DNA of 64,000 nt from Parasutterella secunda (GCF_023336895.1 NZ_JAMBLT010000002.1:231053-295052); one strand, 5' to 3'; counted from the stretch's first letter, positions 53,909-63,316 are shown. Numbers and translations are program-made. Notes: generated by a model from the letters alone, not told the origin.

Positions 53909-53930
53909 AGCCGAGCTTAAATCCTCGGCT
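53909..53930 (-). terminator. Hairpin downstream of greA
   Basis: AGCCGAG / CTCGGCT stem (53909-53915, 53924-53930) just past the greA stop. No U-run follows, so it probably acts together with the next hairpin. Confidence 0.5.
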
Positions 53931-53941
53931 TCAGTATTCGA

Positions 53942-54415
53942 TTAGATATACTGAACTGTCAAGATATCGTATGCGCGATCACCGCCCGGGGCGTGCACGA
54001 TAGCCTCATCGCCTTCAAACTTACCGATTAATGCACGAGCGATAGGACTGGAAATCGAAACCAAATTACGTTTGATGTCGCCCTCATCGTCACCGACGAT
54101 TTGATAAGTTACCACTTCACCCGTATCTTGATTTTCCAATTCAACCGTTGCGCCAAAAACAATACGACCACCGGCGTCCAACTCCTTCGGGTCAATGATC
54201 TGCAGTGAAGCTAATTTACCCTCCAACTCCGCGATACGGCCTTCAATATGCCCTTGAAGTTCCTTTGCAGCATCGTATTCAGCGTTTTCAGACAAATCAC
54301 CTTTTTCACGGGCTTCCTTAATCGCCTGCACAACCGCAGGACGCTCCACACTCTTTAAGCGTTTTAATTCGGCCTTCAACAATTCGGCACCACGTACAGT
54401 AATGGGAATCGCCAT
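53942..54415 (-). CDS. greA: Transcription elongation factor GreA
   Basis: Rescues backtracked RNA polymerase. The 157 residues have the coiled-coil with conserved tip acidic residues ([19 protein letters not shown]) and the C-terminal FKBP-like domain [23 protein letters not shown] and [25 protein letters not shown]. Start at ATG 54415. The greA-yhbY-rlmE-ftsH order is conserved across proteobacteria. Confidence 0.96.
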   Translation of the reverse strand: MAIPITVRGAELLKAELKRLKSVERPAVVQAIKEAREKGDLSENAEYDAAKELQGHIEGRIAELEGKLASLQIIDPKELDAGGRIVFGATVELENQDTGEVVTYQIVGDDEGDIKRNLVSISSPIARALIGKFEGDEAIVHAPGGDRAYDILTVQYI

Positions 54416-54635
54416 AGTATTTTTCTCTTTCTCTCTCAACAGGGAACAAAGAAGCCCGAGCCAAAACTTAAGCTCAGGCATCCCTTCATAACGCCGCTTA
54501 TTTTACCGCAAAATCAATTTTTAGAAAAAAGACGAATCCTTAACCCAGCTATCTGAATAGCGGAAAACATTTTGGTTCGATTGTGAATTACATACAAACT
54601 CTCCTACCTTTTTTTCCCCCATCCACAAAAAGCAT

Positions 54636-54911
54636 TTAGTACCAACCGTCATTTCTGTCTCCAAGCCGATCACTAAACATATACTTAGTTTGATCTGACC
54701 AATCCAATGTCAAACCTAAAATGCTGAGAACTGTTGTCAGTGTAGAAAAGCGGACATCCCCTCCCTTTTCTAACTTAATCAACGTCTTACGACTTATACC
54801 TGTCGCTTTCTCGATATCTTCTAATGTATATTTCAATTTTTTGCGACGAAGGCGGATACGCTCTCCAATCTCTTCAAGTTTTAATGCGTTGGCATGGACA
54901 AAATTTTTCAT
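54636..54911 (-). CDS. XRE-family transcriptional regulator (HTH)
   Basis: Small helix-turn-helix protein of 91 residues; the HTH spans IGERIRLRRKKLKYTLEDIEKATGISRKTLIKLEKGGDVRFSTLTTVLSILGL. The ATG at 54911 gives the natural start and leaves a large symmetric inverted repeat immediately upstream, probably its own operator. HipB-type antitoxins look similar, but no hipA or other toxin gene is adjacent on either side. Confidence 0.8.
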   Translation of the reverse strand: MKNFVHANALKLEEIGERIRLRRKKLKYTLEDIEKATGISRKTLIKLEKGGDVRFSTLTTVLSILGLTLDWSDQTKYMFSDRLGDRNDGWY

Positions 54912-54919
54912 AGCACAAA

Positions 54920-54984
54920 AAAAATTGAAGTAAAGTACAACATCTTGATAAATTATCAATAATGTGTAGTTTACTTCAATTTTT
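54920..54984. promoter_or_regulatory. Concentric palindromic operator of the XRE gene
   Basis: AAAAATTGAAGTAAA (54920-54934) pairs with its exact reverse complement at 54970-54984, and TTGATAA-A-TTATCAA sits at the same centre (54945-54959). Both symmetries share base 54952. The site covers the region just upstream of the XRE start, as expected for an autorepressor. Confidence 0.7.
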
Positions 54985-55052
54985 AGTAATTTTAACCAAA
55001 ATGTGAATAAAAGTTCACATTAATGATAATGACTGCACCAGCCATTATCGTT

Positions 55053-55122
55053 CGGGGGCGTGGGCAGCGCATGTCGGCCTGTGGAGAGTCCTCGGCATTA
55101 CGCCGAGGAGGATCGTTGTCAA
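55053..55122 (+). mobile_element. Second IS605-type right-end-like remnant
   Basis: The sequence can be read as a TnpB-like tail (ACGESSA) followed by a perfect CCTCGGC-ATTAC-GCCGAGG hairpin (55090-55108) and GTCAATT. It parallels 44273-44317. No tnpA or tnpB is otherwise present here. The hairpin may also terminate the amidohydrolase operon on the minus strand. Confidence 0.4.
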
Positions 55123-55132
55123 TTAGGTCACA

Positions 55133-56404
55133 TTAGCTGTTTCGACCTTTAATGAATCCCGTAAACACTCCCCAACCGATGGGCAGGGATACTTCATCCT
55201 GAATACAGAAATCCCCCCGGTGGTGTCCCGGATGGTTACAACCGTAGTAGAAAAAGACTGCCTTACCGCCGTGCTGTTGAACTCGACGAATAAGCATGGT
55301 GCAATCTTCACTCCCAACCTTCGCATTCATGTCAACCACAGAGTCGACACCCTCGACAGTGCGAGCAGCCTGCTTAACGGCTTCCACCGCTTCTTCGTCA
55401 CCTTTGTAGGTCACTGCCTCACCCATACGGGTTAAGCGGTATTGCACTCCGTAAGCGGCTGCCATTCCCTTAACCGTCATCTCAACATTGGCGGCCATAT
55501 AGTCGTTGATTTCCGTGCTTTCACCACGAACTTCCAACTGCATATAGGCATGAGGCGCCACAATATTGCGACCGACACCAGAAATCAACTTACCGATTTG
55601 CACTCGTGTAATGCCTTTACTGTGGCCCGGAAGAGACCCTAAAGACATACACGTTGCTGCCGCACACATGAGAGCACTTCTGCCGTTTTCCGGAGAACCC
55701 GCTGCAGCCTGAATGCCATCGTATTCCAAGTCGAACTTGGTTGTAGCAAGGTAGCCGTGGTGTGAAACACCAACTTGCCCTAAACGAGCTGAGCATCCGA
55801 TGTGAGCCCCGGCAAACCAATCAACATCATCAACGATGCCCTTAGCTGCCATCGCTGCCGCACCGCGAACCCCTTCTTCAGCCGGTTGAAACAGAACTTT
55901 AACCGTCCCATTCAAGTGTTCTTTGTTATCCGCTAGCCATGCAACCACACCCAACCCAACAGCCGTGTGTCCATCGTGGCCACAAGCATGGGAAAAACCG
56001 GGATAGATTGAACGGTAATGACCTTGATTGGCTTCGTGCTTTGGATCATTTGTTTCTTCAATCGGCAAACAGTCAATATCCACACGAATAGCCGTCACGG
56101 GTCCTGGACGCCCCGTTTCCAAAACAGCCATCGCTCCCGTGTAACCGCCAAGACGTTTTAAAAATTCAGCAGGCACACCATGCTCTTGCGCACGAGCTTG
56201 TGCGGCTTGAACCGTTTCTTCATTTCTACCCATAACCGCTGTTGGCTCAATTACCTCGATACCACAGAGTGCTTTAAGCCCCAACTCTTCGATACGCTTT
56301 ACGATAAAGTACGTTGTTTCAAATTCACACCACCCTTCTTCTGGATGTTCATGAAGCCAACGGCGGTCTTTGACCATTTGATCTTTGTAATGATGTTCAC
56401 TCAT
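55133..56404 (-). CDS. M20-family amidohydrolase, AbgA-like
   Basis: Zinc aminoacylase/amidohydrolase of 423 residues. The motifs RRWLHEHPEEGW, AIRVDIDCLPI, FSHACGHDGHTAVGLG (metal histidine and aspartate), LFQPAEEGVRGA and GAHIG are in place, as is the dimerisation insert. E. coli AbgA hydrolyses p-aminobenzoyl-glutamate; other relatives cleave N-acyl amino acids. It is the last gene of a three-gene unit with a DcuC-like carrier and a DUF1177 protein, facing a LysR gene, which parallels the abgR/abgABT arrangement. Confidence 0.85.
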   Translation of the reverse strand: MSEHHYKDQMVKDRRWLHEHPEEGWCEFETTYFIVKRIEELGLKALCGIEVIEPTAVMGRNEETVQAAQARAQEHGVPAEFLKRLGGYTGAMAVLETGRPGPVTAIRVDIDCLPIEETNDPKHEANQGHYRSIYPGFSHACGHDGHTAVGLGVVAWLADNKEHLNGTVKVLFQPAEEGVRGAAAMAAKGIVDDVDWFAGAHIGCSARLGQVGVSHHGYLATTKFDLEYDGIQAAAGSPENGRSALMCAAATCMSLGSLPGHSKGITRVQIGKLISGVGRNIVAPHAYMQLEVRGESTEINDYMAANVEMTVKGMAAAYGVQYRLTRMGEAVTYKGDEEAVEAVKQAARTVEGVDSVVDMNAKVGSEDCTMLIRRVQQHGGKAVFFYYGCNHPGHHRGDFCIQDEVSLPIGWGVFTGFIKGRNS

Positions 56405-56418
56405 TTTCCAAATCCTGT

Positions 56419-57705
56419 CTAAAGTTCGAAGATAAAGCCCAACAAAATCACGTTGACAATCATTGGGATTGCCATGCGCTTAGAGACTTCAAGGGGACTG
56501 GCCTTAATCATGCCGGCAACAACCAGTGTTGCACCCGCAATTGGGGAACACATACGACCTAAGGCGCCAGACAAAGAGGCAACAACACCAAGATTCGGTA
56601 CCTTCATGCCAAATTCTGCCGCATAGGGAGTAACCGCCTGATTAAATGCGTGTCCCGCAGCGTCACCTGATCCCGTTAACACCCCCATAAGGAACGGACC
56701 GAAATTGGCAGCCAAGGCGGCGATTTCTTTAGAGTCTTTCAATTGAACGATTAACGCATCGATCACACCAGCGGCCTGTAAGCCACCGGCAAAGCAGCCG
56801 GCTGCAACGATAATGCCGAGAATGTTGGCATAACCCTTACCCATACCGCCGAAGAACTCTTTGGTAATTTTTTCCGGATTGGCACGCGTCACAATCAACG
56901 TGTAGATCGTGCCGTAAATCATCGCTTCGGCCACGCCCATTTTCAGAGCCGGAACACAGGTCGCCCCAAGCATCAAAATGACGATCGGAAGAATCGGTGC
57001 GATCGCATAGAGAATATTGACGCGATCGGGCAATTCACCGCGAGAGTCGCTAGCCACTTCAAACACTTCATCATTTTGTTCTTCCGTGCGTTTCTTAAAA
57101 TCACGGAAAACAAAAATCATAGCCGTCACCATGATGATGTTTAAAGCACAAAGAGTGAGGATTTTCGGTGCGAATTGAACGATAAGATCCATCACTTCCA
57201 TGTTGGAAATCTTTGCTACCCAAACATTGTGACTCGATCCAGGCGATAAAGCGGAAGGAATAATGGAGCCAATAATGGCCGCACCGGCAATGGCGGGCTT
57301 AAAGCCCGCTCTTACCATCAAAGGAATCATGGTAGGACCTAATGCAGCTGCGCAGCCCGCGGCAGACGGAATGGCGATAGCAACGCATGAGGCAATAAGC
57401 ATGCAAAACGGCAATAAGAAAAAGCCTAACTTTCTTAAAGGTTTAACCAATAAAGCCACAAAATGCACGTCGCAACGAGTCATTGATACAACCGCCGCAA
57501 AACCCAACGAGGAGCAAATAGCCAAAATCATGGATGCGTTGGTCATATTTTTCATCATATTTGCTAGCGCAATATGCGGAGCAAAACTGATGATGCCCAT
57601 AGCAAGACCGGCCGTAATGAGGACTAGCCGAGTCTCATAGCGTTTGAGCAATGCAGCAACCGTCAAAATAACAATAACGGTCGCACCAATCATTGAGAAT
57701 GTCAT
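56419..57705 (-). CDS. DcuC/CitT-type anion carrier
   Basis: Integral membrane transporter of 428 residues with about twelve helices, matching the DcuC/C4-dicarboxylate anaerobic carrier family (AIPSAAGCAAALGPTMIPLMVRAGF and SALSPGSSHNVWVAKIS as central signatures, GSGDAAGHAFNQAVTPY in the second half). Its start overlaps the upstream DUF1177 stop, and the amidohydrolase starts 14 bases after it. The cargo is probably the substrate of that hydrolase. Confidence 0.85.
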   Translation of the reverse strand: MTFSMIGATVIVILTVAALLKRYETRLVLITAGLAMGIISFAPHIALANMMKNMTNASMILAICSSLGFAAVVSMTRCDVHFVALLVKPLRKLGFFLLPFCMLIASCVAIAIPSAAGCAAALGPTMIPLMVRAGFKPAIAGAAIIGSIIPSALSPGSSHNVWVAKISNMEVMDLIVQFAPKILTLCALNIIMVTAMIFVFRDFKKRTEEQNDEVFEVASDSRGELPDRVNILYAIAPILPIVILMLGATCVPALKMGVAEAMIYGTIYTLIVTRANPEKITKEFFGGMGKGYANILGIIVAAGCFAGGLQAAGVIDALIVQLKDSKEIAALAANFGPFLMGVLTGSGDAAGHAFNQAVTPYAAEFGMKVPNLGVVASLSGALGRMCSPIAGATLVVAGMIKASPLEVSKRMAIPMIVNVILLGFIFEL

Positions 57706-58640
57706 GAGCGCTCTCCAAAAGTTTGAAATTGTTTCAGCGAACCGTACATTGAAACTAATCGCTGATACTCTTCAGAGTCATAAAACAGACTCTGATCGGG
57801 ACCGTAGACCTTTGCTACCTCGATCAAAAATCTCACAGTGTCATCGATATCACATAGATGCGTTGCCCCTGTGGCGCAACCAGGAACTTGCGTTTGCGTT
57901 GTAATGGCCACACCGACACAAGGTGAAGAGGTTGCAACACTGGGCTGCAAAATGGAATTCAAATGATAAATACCGTTGCCATATGGCGTAATGTCTTGTT
58001 GCGTAAGCGGCAGTACTACCGGCAAGCGCCCTGTAGCGATTTCCATCAAAGAAAGGAGCTTTTCACTTGTACGTAAAATGTAACCTTCCTTAACCGTAGG
58101 TGTCAGCGCAAAACCGCTTACGTTAACGATGCGATTGCCCTTGGTAGTATCCACACAAAGAATGGCATCCATTGCTTCATCAACTTCAACGGTGTTGCAT
58201 TCTTGGCTTGTCACAGGCGAATCCATAAAAGGCACAGGATCATGAGGACGAGTCGGTGCGTGCGGACAAATGTGTGTTGTGACAATCACGTCACATTCAA
58301 GTACGTCTTTTCTGGCATGCATTTGAGCCAATTTTGCAGCCGCTGACATGGCGGCCAATGCTCCATCGCCGTCACTAGTAAAACCGATGCGCTCAGGCCT
58401 TGCCCCCAGGCCACCCAGTCGTCCGACAATTCCTAGCGTGGGAAAATCTCCACCCGAGGATTTTCCTCGAGAGCCAGGGATTAAAACTTTGACAAAATCA
58501 GTTGAACCTTTCTCTCCGGTCAGCGTTTTAATCTGAATATTTTCCGCTCCGTATGAGCGAAGATAGTCGGCAACTGTCTGTCCGTTTACCGCAGGATCAT
58601 CCAATAAATCCTGAAGTTCAATAATGCGTTTCATACTCAT
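57702..58640 (-). CDS. DUF1177-family protein
   Basis: A 312-residue soluble protein of the DUF1177 family: GSRGKSSGGDFPTLGIVGRLGGLGARPERIGFTSDGDGALAA and VIVTTHICPHAPTRPHDPVPFMDSPV are the recognisable segments, with conserved histidines and cysteines that could bind metal. The function is not established. Coupling to a DcuC-like carrier and an amidohydrolase in one operon suggests a hydrolytic or isomerising step in the same catabolic route. First gene of the unit; promoter shared region with the divergent LysR gene. Confidence 0.8.
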   Translation of the reverse strand: MSMKRIIELQDLLDDPAVNGQTVADYLRSYGAENIQIKTLTGEKGSTDFVKVLIPGSRGKSSGGDFPTLGIVGRLGGLGARPERIGFTSDGDGALAAMSAAAKLAQMHARKDVLECDVIVTTHICPHAPTRPHDPVPFMDSPVTSQECNTVEVDEAMDAILCVDTTKGNRIVNVSGFALTPTVKEGYILRTSEKLLSLMEIATGRLPVVLPLTQQDITPYGNGIYHLNSILQPSVATSSPCVGVAITTQTQVPGCATGATHLCDIDDTVRFLIEVAKVYGPDQSLFYDSEEYQRLVSMYGSLKQFQTFGERS

Positions 58641-58755
58641 TGGCTTATCTCCATCTTTTTATAGTCATTGTCTTTATTAATCTTTAGACTCGCCAATTAC
58701 ATTCTTGACTGTATTATTATTTATTCCATCTAGGAATAAAAGATCGCAAAGAAAT

Positions 58756-59703
58756 ATGTCCTTACTTCATAATGATCTCGATGTTTTTTTGACACTGTGT
58801 GACACCCGTAGTTTTTCACTGGCCGCTCAAAAATTAGCCTTGACGCAGTCAGCAATCACAAAAAAGATACAGAGACTTGAAAACAATCTCGGTGTGGATC
58901 TCTTTGATAGAAGTAAAAGACCGATCGATCTGACAAAAGAAGGGGCCGTTTTGATGCATCAAGCAAAGCTTGCCCGTGAAGCTTTGGAGAGAACGGCCGG
59001 CGAAATTCGAGAAGGTGCTTTCTTACGACCGGAATTTCGGGTTGGAACTATTGAAAGCCTGGCAAAGTGTTTTTTGCCGTCCTTCATTGCGAATGTCAGA
59101 CAAGAGGCCTCCCGTGTTTTAGCCGTCACAGGCACTTCCCAAACACTTATCAGTGCGCTACAGCATCGAGAAATTGATTTTGCTTTTGTCAGTGATCTTT
59201 TTTCTGAAATGCAGGGCTTAACGCGACTTAAAGTTTTTGAGGAACGTTCTGTATTATTAATGCCAGCCAAATTTGCTGCCGGTCATTCCAAAAAATGGAC
59301 TTGGGATGAAATCCAACTTTGCGGTCTTCCCTATTTGCAATACTTTCGTGATGGTGGCGCAGGACGCCTGAATGACACTTATCTCAGTCTGCTGCACCTG
59401 GATATCCCGGCTCGAATTGAAGTTGATTCCACCAGTACTATGCTTTCACTCGTCGCTAATGGTATTGGATGGACCATTACGAGAGCGTTAGCCATTTTGC
59501 AAAACCCTGAAAAAGCAAAAGACGTTATCGTTTTACCGTTGCCTGCACCAGAGCTCTCTCGCCCACTTTATTTGGTCGCCCGACCCGATGAATCTCAACG
59601 TTTGATATCCCGAGTTGGAGAAGTCTCGCGAGAGATCTTCAATAACGAAATTACGCCTGAACTCAAAAAGATCGCCCCGTGGCTTCTCAAACCCAGAAAG
59701 TAA
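58756..59703 (+). CDS. LysR-family transcriptional regulator
   Basis: Regulator of 315 residues. The winged HTH (DVFLTLCDTRSFSLAAQKLALTQSAITKKIQRLENNLGVDLFDRS) is followed by the inducer-binding domain. It is divergent from the DUF1177-dcuC-abgA unit, about 115 bases away, the classical LysR arrangement, so it probably controls that operon. Start at ATG 58756; an earlier ATG lacks conservation. Confidence 0.92.
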   Translation: MSLLHNDLDVFLTLCDTRSFSLAAQKLALTQSAITKKIQRLENNLGVDLFDRSKRPIDLTKEGAVLMHQAKLAREALERTAGEIREGAFLRPEFRVGTIESLAKCFLPSFIANVRQEASRVLAVTGTSQTLISALQHREIDFAFVSDLFSEMQGLTRLKVFEERSVLLMPAKFAAGHSKKWTWDEIQLCGLPYLQYFRDGGAGRLNDTYLSLLHLDIPARIEVDSTSTMLSLVANGIGWTITRALAILQNPEKAKDVIVLPLPAPELSRPLYLVARPDESQRLISRVGEVSREIFNNEITPELKKIAPWLLKPRK

Positions 59704-59728
59704 CCGACTCGAAAACTAAAGGTTCAGA

Positions 59729-60319
59729 TTAGATATAGTTTTGTGGAGCTAATTGACGTTCGACCAACTCGATCATGATATGAATCGTCTTGATATGCAA
59801 TTCCTGCACACGATCAGCCCAACGGCCTGCCGGCGTCACAATGGCCACGTCCGCCCTTTGAGCCAAGGGACTATCGACCTTGCCGGTTAAACCGATTACT
59901 TTCATTCCTTTTTCGTGAGCTGCCTCAACGGCATCAAGAACGTTGCCGCTTGTGCCGGAAGTAGTGATGGCTAAAAGCACATCGCCTTTTTGACCCACCG
60001 CCTGAACATAGCGGGAAAAAACAGCATGATAGCCGTAGTCGTTTCCCACGCAGCTCATATGAGACGGATCAGAGATAGCTATGGCTGCATAACCCGGACG
60101 ATCACTTCTAAAGCGCCCGGTCATTTCTTCGGCAAAGTGCATAGCATCACACAAGGAACCACCGTTGCCGCAGGACAAAATTTTCCCGCCACTGCGGATC
60201 GCCTCAACCATTAATTCGGAGGCGCGAACAATGGCCTCTTGAGTCTGATCGGCTTCAATTAAAGCATCTAGCGCAGATCGCGCCTCTAAAAGTGCCGCTT
60301 TGACATGTTCTTTAGCCAT
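59729..60319 (-). CDS. gmhA: Phosphoheptose isomerase
   Basis: SIS-domain enzyme converting sedoheptulose 7-phosphate to D-glycero-manno-heptose 7-phosphate for LPS core. The sequence follows E. coli GmhA closely: [48 protein letters not shown] and [30 protein letters not shown]. Leucine replaces histidine in GGSHCDAMH. DiaA-like SIS proteins are alternatives but lack the RPGYPAIAISD signature. It is upstream of recR in the same direction. Confidence 0.9.
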   Translation of the reverse strand: MAKEHVKAALLEARSALDALIEADQTQEAIVRASELMVEAIRSGGKILSCGNGGSLCDAMHFAEEMTGRFRSDRPGYAAIAISDPSHMSCVGNDYGYHAVFSRYVQAVGQKGDVLLAITTSGTSGNVLDAVEAAHEKGMKVIGLTGKVDSPLAQRADVAIVTPAGRWADRVQELHIKTIHIMIELVERQLAPQNYI

Positions 60320-60345
60320 AATCTCTATCCTCTTTGCCTCATTTT

Positions 60346-60951
60346 TTACCGGCGGCCAAAAATAGCTCCGGCAATGGTGTTGGCATCCGTGTACTCCAGC
60401 TCAACTCCTGCCGGAATGCCTCTGGCCAAGCGAGTAACTCGAATTTGGGGAGCAACTGAAGCCATCGCTTTAGCGATAAAGTGCGCCGTGGCATCCCCTT
60501 CCGGTGTAAAGGGTGTCGCTATGAGTACCTCACGCACGAGTTTATCTTTTTTTACGCGCTCCAGAAGCTTTTGCATATTGATGTCCTCTGCCCCGACGCC
60601 TTTTACAGGAGAAATTAGGCCCATCAGAACAAAATAAAGTCCCCGATACGCCATGGTTTCTTCAATCACCCGCTGATCTGCCGGCGTCTCTACGATGCAA
60701 ATCTTCGTGCGATTCCGAGACGCATCCGCGCAAATCGGACAAACCACCTCATCGGTAAGTGTGTTGCAGAGTTCACAGTGCTTGACGGTTTTAACAGCCC
60801 GCTCAAGCGTTTTTAAAAGTTTCGCCGCTTGGCGTCTGTCATCCGACAGAAGTTGTTCGGCGATACGGGAAGCCGAACGCGGCCCCAAACCGGGAAGACG
60901 CTTGAGCGCATCCACAAGGTCATCTAATGTGGGACTTAGCGTTGGCATCAT
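60346..60951 (-). CDS. recR: Recombination protein RecR
   Basis: RecFOR pathway protein, 201 residues. The helix-hairpin-helix [17 protein letters not shown], the C4 zinc finger [30 protein letters not shown] and the Toprim domain with [18 protein letters not shown] are intact. It lies seven bases after ybaB; recR-ybaB-dnaX is a conserved cluster. Confidence 0.96.
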   Translation of the reverse strand: MMPTLSPTLDDLVDALKRLPGLGPRSASRIAEQLLSDDRRQAAKLLKTLERAVKTVKHCELCNTLTDEVVCPICADASRNRTKICIVETPADQRVIEETMAYRGLYFVLMGLISPVKGVGAEDINMQKLLERVKKDKLVREVLIATPFTPEGDATAHFIAKAMASVAPQIRVTRLARGIPAGVELEYTDANTIAGAIFGRR

Positions 60952-60957
60952 TAATCC

Positions 60958-61275
60958 TTAAAAGGACATTCCCGGTGGAAGGGGCATTCCAGCCGTTGCC
61001 GCTGCCATTTTTTCCTTGGTGATTTTTTCAATCTGATCCAAGCAATCTTTTGTGGCCATGAAGATTAAATCTTCAACCATGTCCACGTCTTCCTGCAATA
61101 AACTCGGATCCACTTTCACAGACTTCAGTGCGTGCTTACAGGTCATCGTCACCTGAACGAGATTGCCGCTTGCGCTGCCCGTCACTTCAAGGTGCTCAAG
61201 TTCATGCTGCAAACGCTTGATATTTTCCTGTACTCGTGCGGCTTGTTTTAAAAGCGCTCCCATGTTTCCACGCAT
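60958..61275 (-). CDS. ybaB: Nucleoid-associated protein YbaB/EbfC
   Basis: Dimeric DNA-binding protein of 105 residues, with the family pattern GNMGALLKQAARVQENIKRLQHELEHLEVTGSASGNLVQVTMTCKHALKSVKVDPSLL and the Met/Pro-rich end LPPGMSF. Located between dnaX and recR as in most bacteria. Confidence 0.95.
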   Translation of the reverse strand: MRGNMGALLKQAARVQENIKRLQHELEHLEVTGSASGNLVQVTMTCKHALKSVKVDPSLLQEDVDMVEDLIFMATKDCLDQIEKITKEKMAAATAGMPLPPGMSF

Positions 61276-61302
61276 AATCTTTCCTTTCTTTTTATCAATA
61301 GG

Positions 61303-63309
61303 TTAAGAAACTTTCTTTTTTACCGACATCGGATCAATGCGAGCGTTAAAGCGTCGCATGACGGTTCTCGCCAACGGCGTTCGCTTAAGCGCTTCGATCG
61401 CTTCCTTTCGCTCAGCCTCGTCGGTTATTGTGACAAATTTATTCTTTTTGCGCTCAGCCTCTTGAGCCTTTTTCTGCTCTTTTTTCAACCTGGCACGCTC
61501 CTGGCTGATAGTGCGTGAGCGCGGCGTCTCCAACTCAAACTCAAAACGCATCCGGCGGCCAAAAAGCGGATCCACAATTCGCTGAACCGAAAGCATCGCT
61601 TTTTGGTTTTTCAGCCGGTTTTCATAGAGCGGATCTATACGCAGTTTGATCAGATCACCTTCTATCGAAACGCATTCACTGCGCTCCAAAATATCCTTGG
61701 CATAGGTTGCAGGATAGGTGTAGCGAAGCTTCTCGTACCAACGTTTGCCGACTTCTGTAAATTCGGGAATCTGATCATAATCCTCGGCGTAATCATACTG
61801 ATCGGCAAAAGACTCGTCCTCAGCGGTTTGCGTATCCGCTGAAGAAGGCTCAACCGAAGTTGATACGTAGCCGAAATCTTCAATCGGGTCCTGCATCTGA
61901 GAAGCATACTCGTCGTAGTCATCGACGAACGGAGGATCGTCTTCTTCAATGGCGCTTGGCTCAGAGACTTTTTTCTCTTCTTTTTGCGGAGGAGTCGGCT
62001 CAAGGCGACTGCTCCGATCAGACTCCCCCAGAGAAGCTTCCTCCCATGGGGCTGGTTCTGCGTCAGCTTTTTTTTCAGTTTCAGGAGCAGTCTTTTGCTC
62101 CTGAGATTGCGCTGACGGTTGTGATGGCGGCATCTGAGCCGCACCTTGTTCTGTCTCCTTTGCACTTTGCGGTTTAAAGCGTTCAGGTAATTTGACCTGT
62201 ACGCTGCCAGCCGGTTTAAAGGCAAGCATACGCAATAGCGCCATGGTGAATCCGGCATACTCATCGGGCGCCAAATTCATATCTGCTCTGGCATTTAAAG
62301 CAATTTGATAGTAAAGCTGAACTTCTTGCGGCGTGAAGGTTCGTGCCAATGTCAAAATCGCCTCACGATCCATGTCATCGGCTGCGATACTCGCCACATC
62401 AAATTGGGCCAAAGCAATTTTGTGCAAAATGGAGGCCAAGTCACGAATCGCCTGGCTAAACGAGAGACTGCGCATGGACATCTGCTCGGCTACCTGCATC
62501 ATCTCATGGGCTTTTCCTTCAGCCAGATAACCCAAAAGCTTGATGAGCACATCGCTGTCCATCATGCCCAACATTTCCCGCACACTCTCAAGAGTAATCG
62601 GTTTATCGCCCGCAAAAGCGATGGCTTGATCGAGCAGACTCAAACCGTCACGCATAGATCCTCGGGCCCCCACGCCCAAAAGCTTCAAAGCGGCGGGTTC
62701 GGCCTGAATATTTTCTTCCTTCAGAATGTGTGCCATATGTTCGGCAACGGTCTGCGGCGAAACATTCTTCAGATTAAATTGCAGACAACGAGACAGAACC
62801 GTAACAGGAACTTTCTGAGGATCTGTCGTTGCCAAAATAAATTTCACATATTCCGGCGGCTCTTCGAGCGTTTTCAACATGGCGTTGAAAGCGTGAGAAG
62901 TGAGCTGATGCACTTCGTCGATCATGTAGACTTTGTAGCGGGCGTTGGTAGGCGCATACATTGCCTGCTCGAGCAACGCGGTCATCTCCTCGACCGAACG
63001 GTTGCTCGCCGCGTCCATTTCAATGTAATCAACAAAACGCCCTTCATCAATGGCACGGCACGCTTCACAAACTCCGCAAGGATGATCCGTCACCCCGCCT
63101 TTACCGTCCGGTCCTACACAATTAAGGCTTTTAGCCAAAATTCGTGAAAGCGTTGTCTTACCGACACCACGAGTGCCTGTAAACAGATAAGCGTGATGAA
63201 GCCTATTTTCACGCAAAGCGTGTGTGAGCGCTTGAACCACCGGTTCTTGTCCCACCACACTTTCAAAATCATGAGGGCGCCATTTACGGGCCAAAACCTG
63301 AGAAGCCAT
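61303..63309 (-). CDS. dnaX: DNA polymerase III subunits tau/gamma
   Basis: Clamp-loader ATPase of 668 residues. Walker A FTGTRGVGKTTLSRILAK is near residue 46, the zinc-binding cysteines in CGVCEACRAID follow, Walker B YMIDEVHQL near 126 and the sensor RCLQFNLKNVS near 170. Domain III and an acidic Pro/Glu-rich linker precede the C-terminal tau domain that binds the polymerase. A slippery A8 run in the linker (see separate entry) would give a shorter gamma form of about 415 residues. Start at ATG 63309, since the longer frame has no good initiation site. Confidence 0.95.
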   Translation of the reverse strand: MASQVLARKWRPHDFESVVGQEPVVQALTHALRENRLHHAYLFTGTRGVGKTTLSRILAKSLNCVGPDGKGGVTDHPCGVCEACRAIDEGRFVDYIEMDAASNRSVEEMTALLEQAMYAPTNARYKVYMIDEVHQLTSHAFNAMLKTLEEPPEYVKFILATTDPQKVPVTVLSRCLQFNLKNVSPQTVAEHMAHILKEENIQAEPAALKLLGVGARGSMRDGLSLLDQAIAFAGDKPITLESVREMLGMMDSDVLIKLLGYLAEGKAHEMMQVAEQMSMRSLSFSQAIRDLASILHKIALAQFDVASIAADDMDREAILTLARTFTPQEVQLYYQIALNARADMNLAPDEYAGFTMALLRMLAFKPAGSVQVKLPERFKPQSAKETEQGAAQMPPSQPSAQSQEQKTAPETEKKADAEPAPWEEASLGESDRSSRLEPTPPQKEEKKVSEPSAIEEDDPPFVDDYDEYASQMQDPIEDFGYVSTSVEPSSADTQTAEDESFADQYDYAEDYDQIPEFTEVGKRWYEKLRYTYPATYAKDILERSECVSIEGDLIKLRIDPLYENRLKNQKAMLSVQRIVDPLFGRRMRFEFELETPRSRTISQERARLKKEQKKAQEAERKKNKFVTITDEAERKEAIEALKRTPLARTVMRRFNARIDPMSVKKKVS
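62063..62075 (-). promoter_or_regulatory. Slippery A8 site in dnaX, predicted gamma-form frameshift
   Basis: On the minus strand codons 412-414 are GAA AAA AAA followed by GCT, an eight-A run in the xxA-AAA-AAA phase. A -1 shift reads AGC then TGA (62065-62063), ending the chain after residue 415, as in E. coli dnaX where a shift also meets a stop at once. A 7-bp hairpin (AGGAGCA/TGCTCCT) lies upstream and a CCCCA/TGGGG stem downstream. Confidence 0.6.
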
Positions 63310-63316
63310 AATCAAC

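Noticed and set aside
62305..63147. 280-codon open frame antisense to dnaX
   Set aside because: The opposite frame is clearly dnaX; the antisense frame is a by-product of its codon usage and has no recognisable domain.
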